From: Anaerolineae bacterium
Lineage (GTDB): Bacteria > Chloroflexota > Anaerolineae > 4572-78 > J111
Direction of reading: 5' to 3'
NCBI GenBank assembly: GCA_020433785.1
Contig: JAGRCC010000575.1
Coordinates: 1-10,553 of the forward strand
DNA: 10,553 nt
The position numbers were made by a program, and so were the translations under genes. The notes beneath the pieces were generated by a model that worked only from the letters and a program-made list of their open reading frames with translations, ran no database searches and was not told where the DNA came from. Shown here one piece after another: positions 1-6,127 of this stretch. Positions within the stretch are counted from its first letter, which is position 1; each line of letters begins with the position of its first letter.

Positions 1-1313
1 TCCTCGGCATCGGCATCGACGCCGTAAACTTTCAAAAAGCCGGCAAAGCGGAGCGTGCTGCCGGTGGCGCGAAATAGATACTGGGTCGAACTGCCGGCGA
101 TGATCGTTTCGATATCGACGGTGACGGTATCGTAGATGGCCGGTTTCATCTGGCTGGCAATGAACCGTCGCCAGATCAGCCGGTAAAGCTGATACTGCGG
201 CGGGGTTAAATACGCTTCGATGCCCTTCGGCGTTTTCCAGGGATCAACCGGGCGAATAGCTTCGTGGGCTTCCTGAGCTGTCTTGTCGCGGGTCTGGTAA
301 ATCGGCGATTTGGCCGGTAGGTAGCCTTCGCCGAAATATTTGGCGATTACGGCCCGGGCGGCTTGCTGCGCTTCGGGGGCAACCGCCACGCTGTCGGTGC
401 GGATGTAGGTGATCAGGCCGACGGCTTTGCCTTCGCCCAGCTTCACGCCTTCGTATAGTTCTTGAGCTATCTTCATCGTCAGCCGGGGATTAAAGCCTAG
501 CTGGCTCGACGCAGCCTGCTGCATTGAATCAGTCGTGAAAGGAGGGTAAGGTTTACGGATGCGCGTGCCCTTGTCCACATTCAATACGCGCCAGGTAGCG
601 CCGCTCAAGTCGGCCAGTACTTTTTGAGCATCGGCTTCCGTCTTTAGCTCCGGTTTGCGACCCTTGATCTTGAACAAGGTCGCCCAAAATTTTTGGTGGT
701 TAGGATCGACGGTTTTGGAGAGTTCGGCCTCGATGCTCCACCACTCTTCCGGTACAAACACCCGAATGGCCCGCTCTCGCTCGACTACCAGCCATAACGC
801 GGGCGACTGCACCCGACCGGCGGACAGGCGACGCAATCCGGACAGTCCTTTCCATAACACCGGGCTGACCATATAACCCACCAGCCGGTCGGTGACGCGG
901 CGCGCCGTTTGGGCTTCAACCAGCTTGAGATTGATCGAGCGGGGCGAAGCCAACGCCGCCTGCAGATCGCTACGGGTAATAGCGGTGAAGGTGATGCGCC
1001 GGATTTTGTTCGCCACTTGCTGGCCCAGACGCTCGGCCACGTGCTGGGCAATGGCTTCGCCCTCGCGATCCATATCGGTGCCCAGATAGATTGCTTCGGC
1101 TTTAGCGGCGGCTTTACGGAGTTCCTCTAATTTTTTGCCTTTGCCACGAATGAGATGCAGGGTGGGGGTGAAATTTTCCAGGTTGACATGCATATCATCG
1201 GCGGGCATTTCCAAAATATGGCCGCTGGTTGCTTTGACCACAAACTCTGCGCCCAACATGCCCTTAATCGTCCCCGCCTTTTTCGCCGACTCAACAATGA
1301 TCAATTTGGTCAT
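1..1313 (-). CDS. topA: DNA topoisomerase I, N-terminal part (partial)
   Basis: Type IA topoisomerase, which relaxes negatively supercoiled DNA by single-strand passage through a 5'-phosphotyrosine intermediate. The visible 437 residues start at ATG 1313, preceded by an AAGGATG Shine-Dalgarno. The N-terminus reads MTKLIIVESAKKAGTI, the Toprim start with catalytic E8; most family members have Pro where Ala10 stands. The Toprim acidic triad is D80, D82 and E84 in TDMDREGEAI. The active-site tyrosine is Y303 in TYIRTDSV, close to the E. coli position 319. Conserved stretches in between (RRVTDRLVGY, LSAGRVQSP) fit the family. The frame stays open to position 1, so the C-terminal part, including any zinc-finger or repeat domains, lies outside the window. 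It is divergent from the sugar kinase gene. Identification is very secure. Confidence 0.97.
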   Translation of the reverse strand, partial: MTKLIIVESAKKAGTIKGMLGAEFVVKATSGHILEMPADDMHVNLENFTPTLHLIRGKGKKLEELRKAAAKAEAIYLGTDMDREGEAIAQHVAERLGQQVANKIRRITFTAITRSDLQAALASPRSINLKLVEAQTARRVTDRLVGYMVSPVLWKGLSGLRRLSAGRVQSPALWLVVERERAIRVFVPEEWWSIEAELSKTVDPNHQKFWATLFKIKGRKPELKTEADAQKVLADLSGATWRVLNVDKGTRIRKPYPPFTTDSMQQAASSQLGFNPRLTMKIAQELYEGVKLGEGKAVGLITYIRTDSVAVAPEAQQAARAVIAKYFGEGYLPAKSPIYQTRDKTAQEAHEAIRPVDPWKTPKGIEAYLTPPQYQLYRLIWRRFIASQMKPAIYDTVTVDIETIIAGSSTQYLFRATGSTLRFAGFLKVYGVDADAE

Positions 1314-1355
1314 TACTCATCCTTTGCCTGATGCTGGATATTTTTAAGTAGCTCG

Positions 1356-1382
1356 ATTGTAATCCCTCCACGTTAATGTAAA
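1356..1382 (-). promoter_or_regulatory. possible topA promoter
   Basis: On the minus strand TTTACA (1377-1382) lies 15 bases before TACAAT (1356-1361), 43 bases ahead of the topA start. Both boxes match the housekeeping sigma consensus at five of six bases, but the spacer is short. A second TACAAT at 1387-1392 could serve instead. The assignment is tentative. Confidence 0.3.
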
Positions 1383-1387
1383 ATCAA

Positions 1388-1407
1388 TTGTAAGTAAATT
1401 ATTACAA
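1388..1407. repeat. inverted repeat TTGTAA-N8-TTACAA
   Basis: Perfect 6-bp arms (1388-1393 and 1402-1407) separated by 8 bases, in the AT-rich spacer between the divergent topA and sugar kinase genes. A third TTGTAA occurs at 1357-1362. It could be an operator, but each TTGTAA is also a minus-strand TTACAA resembling a -10 box, and A/T-rich DNA produces such repeats by chance. Confidence 0.3.
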
Positions 1408-1443
1408 CTTCAAAACTTGGGGTCAAATGCACCAATAGTCTCA

Positions 1444-1472
1444 TTGACAGCAGCCAAGACTCATGATATTCT
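1444..1472 (+). promoter_or_regulatory. promoter of the sugar kinase gene
   Basis: A perfect -35 TTGACA (1444-1449), a 17-base spacer, and an extended -10 TGA-TATTCT (TG at 1464-1465, hexamer 1467-1472, four of six consensus bases). The predicted transcript start near 1479 leaves a leader of about 19 bases with the Shine-Dalgarno GGGGAGG at 1486-1492. This geometry supports initiation at TTG 1498 and excludes the upstream in-frame TTG at 1417. Confidence 0.65.
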
Positions 1473-1497
1473 GGCAGCGCAGTTTGGGGAGGAAATA

Positions 1498-2511
1498 TTG
1501 AGTACGAAACATCTGTGCGTGGGGTCACTAGCGCTGAATGACACCGTGTATGCCGACGGTCGAACCAGCATGGCTGACCCCGGCGGTAATGCTTTATATG
1601 CTGCTGTTGGAGCCAATATCTGGTCAAACCAGGTCGGTATTATGGCTGTGGTTGGCTATGATTGGCCGCCTGAATATACTGCCACCCTGGCTCAAAGCGA
1701 TATTAATATTGCTGGCCTGGTTCAAAAGGACGAGGAAACTCTACGCGCCTGGACCATTTATGAAGTCAGCGGCTACCGGCGTTACTTCTCTCGCAATACC
1801 GAAGTTGTTTTGTTAACCCCCAGCCCTTACAGCAGCCGACCCCTAAGTGCGGAAGAGGCTGCCCGCTTTAGCGAAGCGGCTCGCCGCGTTCATCTCCGCA
1901 GCTCACCGCTCCCACACGAACTGCCTCCTGATTTATGGCACATCGACTCGATCCATCTCTCGCCCATGCGCATGGAAACGATGTTTGCCTGGATCGATTT
2001 CCTTCAAGATAAACCCCATATTTTTGTCTCGATGGATATCTTACCCTATCCGGTCGAAACCTTCGACGACCCCGGTCTGCTGAAAATTCTCAGTCGGGTC
2101 GATGCCTTTATGCCCAGTGAAGTTGAAGCGGATAGTATGATGCCCAAACACAACGCTGAACGCTTCTGCCGGGAAATTGCGGCGCGCGGGCCTAAAATTG
2201 TGGCCGTTAAGCAAGGCGATCACGGCGTCGCCATCTATGATCGCCTGCGTGATTGCTTCCACCAGGTACTGCCCTATCCGGCCGATGTCGATGACCTGAC
2301 CGGCGCAGGCGACTCCTTCTGCGGCGGCTTCTCCATCGGTTACTGCGAGACGCGCGATCCCCTGCAAGCGGCGTTGTACGGAACGGTTTCAGCCTCCTTC
2401 ATCATCGAAGGGTTCGGAGGGTTGCACGGCCTGCAAACAACTCGCCAGCACGCTGAAGAGCGTTTGCAAACACTGTACCACATCAACCGGTTGAGCGTTC
2501 CCCAAGCGTAA
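1498..2511 (+). CDS. PfkB/ribokinase-family carbohydrate kinase
   Basis: ATP-dependent sugar or nucleoside kinase of the PfkB fold, cytoplasmic, 337 residues from TTG 1498. That start is chosen because GGGGAGG sits 5 bases upstream and a good promoter lies just before it; an earlier in-frame TTG at 1417 has no Shine-Dalgarno and lies upstream of the promoter. The N-terminal substrate-site motif DPGGNALYAAVGA is at residues 27-39. The C-terminal signature DDLTGAGDSFCGGF contains the anion hole and the catalytic base D272. A VKQGDHGV segment before it matches the nucleotide-binding region. The substrate cannot be read from these motifs (ribose, fructose, adenosine and others share them). recF follows 43 bases after the stop, with its own promoter-like element. 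Family membership is firm; specificity is unknown. Confidence 0.9.
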   Translation: MSTKHLCVGSLALNDTVYADGRTSMADPGGNALYAAVGANIWSNQVGIMAVVGYDWPPEYTATLAQSDINIAGLVQKDEETLRAWTIYEVSGYRRYFSRNTEVVLLTPSPYSSRPLSAEEAARFSEAARRVHLRSSPLPHELPPDLWHIDSIHLSPMRMETMFAWIDFLQDKPHIFVSMDILPYPVETFDDPGLLKILSRVDAFMPSEVEADSMMPKHNAERFCREIAARGPKIVAVKQGDHGVAIYDRLRDCFHQVLPYPADVDDLTGAGDSFCGGFSIGYCETRDPLQAALYGTVSASFIIEGFGGLHGLQTTRQHAEERLQTLYHINRLSVPQA

Positions 2512-2529
2512 GAGTTCTGCAAAATGAGC

Positions 2530-2548
2530 GGGATTATGCTATAATCCC
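2530..2548. repeat. perfect palindromic repeat over the recF -10 box
   Basis: GGGATTAT-GCT-ATAATCCC: 8-bp perfect arms (2530-2537 and 2541-2548) around a 3-base centre, lying between the sugar kinase stop and the recF start. Its right half contains the recF -10 hexamer. There is no T-tract, so it does not look like an intrinsic terminator. An operator or a leader hairpin is possible. Confidence 0.7.
2537..2545 (+). promoter_or_regulatory. extended -10 promoter of recF
   Basis: TGC-TATAAT is a consensus extended -10 (TG 2537-2538, TATAAT 2540-2545). The region at the -35 distance (about 2516-2522, TCTGCAA) is poor, as is common with extended -10 promoters. The predicted transcript start near 2552 is about three bases before GTG 2555, so the recF mRNA would be leaderless or nearly so. 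Confidence 0.6.
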
Positions 2549-2554
2549 TCTACT

Positions 2555-3766
2555 GTGTACATCAGCCAATTATCCCTAACCAACTACCGAAACTATAGTC
2601 GCCTGACCCTCGATTTGCCATCTGGTCCTGTTTTGCTGCGCGGCGACAACGCCAACGGCAAAACCAACTTGCTCGAGGCTATCTATTTTTTGTCTACCAC
2701 CCGCAGTGTTCATACGCGTTCTGATCAGCAGTTGATCAATTGGATTATTCTCAGGCAGGAAACGCTGCCGTTTGCCCGCGTTGAAGCAACCGTCAAAACC
2801 CGGGCCGATACGTTCAAAATTGCCATCACCGTGATACGTGAAGGAAATAACTTCCGGAAGGATATTCGTTTTAACGGCGCCAAGAAACGGGCCATGGATA
2901 TCATCGGCAAACTCAATACGGTTATGTTCTTGCCCGAAGATATCGAGTTGGTCACCGGCTCACCTGGCATCCGCCGGCGCTATCTCGACAGCACCCTGTG
3001 CCAGATCAACCCTGATTACTGCGCCGCTCTGAGCCGCTACAACAAGGTCCTGACCCAACGCAACGCCTTGCTCAAAGAGTTATTCAAGCGTAATAGCAAC
3101 CCCGACCAACTTTTCTACTGGGACGAACAGTTGGCCCGTGACGGAGCCGCCTTGATGGTCAATCGCCATAACACCATTCTGGATCTCGATGCCGTGGCTC
3201 GTCAGCGCCATCGCGAATTAAGCGGCGGGCGTGAAGGGCTGCGTTTACACTACGCTCCTAGCTTCGACCTGTATCAGCGCCCCCAGCCCAACTACCAACT
3301 CCCACTTATAATGGAAGAACTGGTGCCGTACAGCACGGCTGCTCCCCCGCTTCAAGAGGTGCGCGAAACGTTCCGAAGCTATTTGATCAACGCCCGATCA
3401 GAAGAGATTAGCCGGGGGGTAACGCTGGTCGGCCCACATCGTGACGATTTTCATTTTTTGGTCGATGGCATTGACATGACCATGTACGGCTCGCGGGGCC
3501 AGCAGCGCACTGCCGCCCTTAGCACCAAACTGGCCGAGGTAATTCTAATGAAGCAGTCCACCGGCGAAACGCCGGTACTTCTGCTCGATGATGTGATGAG
3601 TGAACTGGATGCCAATCGCCGCCAGCAGGTTATCAATATCGTTGATCAGGCCGGACAAGCCCTACTAACCACCACCGATTGGGAGGACTTTAGCTCCGAT
3701 TTCCGGCAGCGAGCCAAACTCTTCTCGGTGGCGATGGGCCGTTTGGAATTAGTCGAGCCGGCCTGA
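2555..3766 (+). CDS. recF: DNA replication and repair protein RecF
   Basis: SMC-like ABC ATPase that, with RecO and RecR, helps load RecA at single-strand gaps. It has 403 residues from GTG 2555, somewhat longer than the usual 360-375. The N-terminus YISQLSLTNYRNY is typical. Walker A is GDNANGKT (residues 30-37), followed by NLLEAIYFLS. The ABC signature lies in GSRGQQRTAAL from residue 312. Walker B is VLLLDDV (341-347), with the D-loop SELD at 349-352. GPHRDD lies ahead of the signature, as in other RecF proteins. No Shine-Dalgarno precedes the GTG; a consensus extended -10 ends 9 bases upstream, suggesting a leaderless message. The gene is not beside dnaA, dnaN or gyrB here, unlike the classical arrangement. 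Very confident. Confidence 0.96.
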   Translation: MYISQLSLTNYRNYSRLTLDLPSGPVLLRGDNANGKTNLLEAIYFLSTTRSVHTRSDQQLINWIILRQETLPFARVEATVKTRADTFKIAITVIREGNNFRKDIRFNGAKKRAMDIIGKLNTVMFLPEDIELVTGSPGIRRRYLDSTLCQINPDYCAALSRYNKVLTQRNALLKELFKRNSNPDQLFYWDEQLARDGAALMVNRHNTILDLDAVARQRHRELSGGREGLRLHYAPSFDLYQRPQPNYQLPLIMEELVPYSTAAPPLQEVRETFRSYLINARSEEISRGVTLVGPHRDDFHFLVDGIDMTMYGSRGQQRTAALSTKLAEVILMKQSTGETPVLLLDDVMSELDANRRQQVINIVDQAGQALLTTTDWEDFSSDFRQRAKLFSVAMGRLELVEPA

Positions 3767-3825
3767 TGGGTGCAAATATGTAATGTTGAAGGTGACCGGC
3801 GTTGATGCTCAATACGATTAAGTGC

Positions 3826-3866
3826 CAGTCGCCTAATCGGCTGAAATACGCGAATTTTTTATTTTT
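3826..3866 (+). terminator. weak candidate terminator after recF
   Basis: A 6-bp stem CAGTCG/CGGCTG (3826-3831 with 3838-3843, one G-U pair, loop CCTAAT) is followed by T-rich runs at 3855-3860 and 3862-3866. The 11 bases between stem and T-run make this a poor intrinsic terminator. The T-rich stretch may equally be the upstream AT-rich part of the next promoter. Confidence 0.25.
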
Positions 3867-3883
3867 GTCTAATACTTAGCTAT

Positions 3884-3889
3884 TATAAT
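3884..3889 (+). promoter_or_regulatory. -10 box of the two-component operon
   Basis: Consensus TATAAT preceded by a very AT-rich stretch (3851-3883). No good -35 is seen at 16-18 bases. The predicted start near 3896 gives a leader of about 30 bases holding AAGGAG (3908-3913) ahead of ATG 3927. Confidence 0.5.
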
Positions 3890-3926
3890 TGTTTTGCCGA
3901 CAAGGCTAAGGAGAGAGCGCCTGCCC

Positions 3927-4607
3927 ATGAACAACAAAATCTTAGTTGTTGAAGATGAACCTCAAATTGCTAACTTTATTAAACGGGGTTTACGGCACGA
4001 AGGCTATAACGTGATTGTTGCTGCCGACGGTGAAACCGGGCTGGACATGGCCTTCGGGGAACTACCGGATTTGATTATTTTGGATATCATGCTGCCCGGT
4101 ATCGATGGGTTGACCGTCTGCCGGCAAATTCGAGAGGGCGAGCTGCAAACCCCTGTCTTGATGTTAACCGCCAAAGATGCCGTACCTGATCGGGTGGCCG
4201 GCCTGGAAGCTGGCGCTGACGATTATCTGGTCAAACCGTTCGCGTTCGAAGAGCTGCTGGCCCGGGTGCGCGCTTTAGGGCGGCGTCGAGCGCCGATCGA
4301 ATCCGATGCGCCGCTGCACTTTGCGGACTTAACACTCGATCCCACCACCCGCATGGCCAAACGGGCCGACCGCACCATCGAACTGACCGCCAAAGAGTAT
4401 GATCTGTTGGAGCTGTTTATGCGTCACCCCAACCAGGTCTTGACTCGCGACCAAATTTATGACCGCATTTGGGGCTACGATTTCGGCGGCGAGTCGAATA
4501 TTATTGAAGTTTACGTGCGCTATTTGCGCTCTAAACTTGAGGAAAATAACGAGCCTCGCCTGCTGCATACGGTTCGCGGCGTAGGTTACGCCTTACGCGA
4601 AAATTAG
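3927..4607 (+). CDS. OmpR/PhoB-family response regulator
   Basis: Cytoplasmic DNA-binding output half of a two-component system, 226 residues. The receiver domain spans residues 3-117, with acidic pocket E9/D10, phosphoacceptor D53 ([13 protein letters not shown]), switch T81 and K103 (LVKPF): every canonical residue is present. A winged-helix Trans_reg_C domain fills about 130-225, with [12 protein letters not shown] and the closing [14 protein letters not shown] 3927 is chosen over an upstream in-frame TTG at 3894, because the receiver begins at [11 protein letters not shown] and the TTG coincides with the predicted transcript start. AAGGAG lies 13 bases upstream, rather far; an in-frame CTG at 3921 would be better spaced. 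The histidine kinase follows after 83 bases. Target genes are unknown. Confidence 0.95.
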   Translation: MNNKILVVEDEPQIANFIKRGLRHEGYNVIVAADGETGLDMAFGELPDLIILDIMLPGIDGLTVCRQIREGELQTPVLMLTAKDAVPDRVAGLEAGADDYLVKPFAFEELLARVRALGRRRAPIESDAPLHFADLTLDPTTRMAKRADRTIELTAKEYDLLELFMRHPNQVLTRDQIYDRIWGYDFGGESNIIEVYVRYLRSKLEENNEPRLLHTVRGVGYALREN

Positions 4608-4690
4608 TTGCGTATTTTATAATTGGTTTCACGCTTCAAGTGACCGGTATTTTTGCTGTTGATAACTCCTGATCATTCTCTGGCCGACTT

Positions 4691-6127
4691 ATGCCCATAC
4701 GTATTCGCTTAACTTTGTGGTATACCTTTCTCTTAGGCGCGATCTTGATCGCGTTCGGAACGCTGTTGTATGCCGTGCTGTCGTACACGCTGCGCGATCA
4801 GGTCGATCGTAATTTAAAGGACCGCGCCCTCCAGGTCGGCAACCAAATTTCCAGTGAGGCACGTTTTATGGAAACCGGCAAAGTCGTGCTGCCGGACCTC
4901 AATGTTTTCTCGTCCCCTGCTATTTTTATCCAAGTGATCAATACCGAAGGCAAGATCGTGTCGGCTACGGAGAATGTGGAGAAGCGCCGTTTTCCGAACC
5001 ACGATGAGATTAATACTATCAATCACAATGGTCAGGCAGTTTATAGAACAGTCATGATCGACGATACGCCGATTCGCGTCTACAGCGCGCCGATCATTGC
5101 CGGCCCGCCGTCGCAAGTTGTCGGCGCGGTTCAAGTGGGCCAATCGATGAAAACCATCGAAACAACCCTCCAAATGATGCTTTTGTTTCTAATTAGTGGG
5201 ATAGTCATTACCCTGGTCATTGCGGCGTTGGTGGGCGCATTCTTAGCCTGGACGGCGCTGCGTCGCATCGATAAGCTCACCCAGACCGCGGCTCGAATAA
5301 TGGGCGCCCAGGATTTAAAACAACGACTGCCTGTTCCTAAAACCAATGATGAAATAAGTCGGTTGACCAGCACGATTAACAGCATGTTGGAGCGGCTCGA
5401 TAAATTCTTTCAGGCGCAGATTCGCTTGAGCGCTGATGTTTCTCACGAACTGCGTACTCCCCTCACCGCCATTCGCGGTAATGTCGATTTGCTCAGGCGG
5501 GGTGCGGCCAACGACCCGTCCGAATTAAGCGAAGCCCTGAGCATCATTGACAGCGAACTCGATCGGATGTCGCGCATAGTGGCCGACCTGCTACTGTTGT
5601 CGCAGGCCGATGCCGGGTTGAGTTTGCGCTTGGAACCGGTTGAACTAGACACGGTTATTCTTGAGGTCTACCGGCAGGCCCGCGTCATTGCCAATGGCGT
5701 TCCCATTCATCTGGGCCATGAGGATCAGGCTATTGTGCGGGGTGACCCCGACCGCCTAAAACAACTTTTGATTAACCTGATGACCAATGCCATTAAACAC
5801 ACGCCGTATGATGGCTCGATTACGCTTTCTCTTTATCGGGACAAAGAGTGGGTGCGGGTCACGGTCACGGATACCGGTCGCGGAATTGCGCCAACGGCAT
5901 TGCCTCACATTTTTGAGCGATTCTACCAGGCCCAAGACTCCGAAAATCAGTCGGGGAGCGGCCTGGGCTTGTCTATTGCCCAATGGATTGCGAAAGCCCA
6001 CGATGGGCAGATTACGGTGATCAGTCAGCTGGGCAAAGGCTCTACCTTTACCTTATGGCTACCCAATATTTTGGAAAAACCTAATACCAAACCGGTTGAA
6101 GTGCTGGCTACTGAAGATGCCTATTAA
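4691..6127 (+). CDS. membrane sensor histidine kinase (HAMP-HisKA-HATPase)
   Basis: Cognate sensor kinase of the preceding regulator, 478 residues. TM1 covers about residues 8-31, an extracytoplasmic sensor region about 32-160, TM2 about 162-188, and HAMP about 189-242. The HisKA domain has phosphoacceptor H252 in SADVSHELRTPL. The HATPase domain has its N-box with N366 (LMTNAIKHTP), G1 at D394 (DTGRGI), an F-box (IFERFY), and G2 GSGLGLS at 422-428. All catalytic motifs are intact. The sensor region has no motif naming a ligand. ATG 4691 has no convincing Shine-Dalgarno. The gene ends in TAA 6125-6127, overlapping the murE start by 11 bases, so kinase and murE are probably cotranscribed and translationally coupled. 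The architecture is certain; the signal is unknown. Confidence 0.95.
   Translation: MPIRIRLTLWYTFLLGAILIAFGTLLYAVLSYTLRDQVDRNLKDRALQVGNQISSEARFMETGKVVLPDLNVFSSPAIFIQVINTEGKIVSATENVEKRRFPNHDEINTINHNGQAVYRTVMIDDTPIRVYSAPIIAGPPSQVVGAVQVGQSMKTIETTLQMMLLFLISGIVITLVIAALVGAFLAWTALRRIDKLTQTAARIMGAQDLKQRLPVPKTNDEISRLTSTINSMLERLDKFFQAQIRLSADVSHELRTPLTAIRGNVDLLRRGAANDPSELSEALSIIDSELDRMSRIVADLLLLSQADAGLSLRLEPVELDTVILEVYRQARVIANGVPIHLGHEDQAIVRGDPDRLKQLLINLMTNAIKHTPYDGSITLSLYRDKEWVRVTVTDTGRGIAPTALPHIFERFYQAQDSENQSGSGLGLSIAQWIAKAHDGQITVISQLGKGSTFTLWLPNILEKPNTKPVEVLATEDAY

Noticed and set aside
2041..2367. Minus-strand open frame of 108 codons opposite the sugar kinase
   Set aside because: Overlaps the conserved GAGD signature region of the kinase; shadow frame.
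4618..4623. TATAAT between the regulator and kinase genes
   Set aside because: No usable -35 at the right distance and no TG extension; the kinase is adequately explained by read-through from the regulator.
4738..4753. CGCGATC-TT-GATCGCG inverted repeat at the start of the kinase gene
   Set aside because: Only a 7-bp stem inside TM1 codons with no nearby regulatory signal; likely chance.
4814..5173. Minus-strand open frame of 119 codons opposite the histidine kinase sensor region
   Set aside because: Antisense shadow of a well-supported gene with no start signals or family resemblance.
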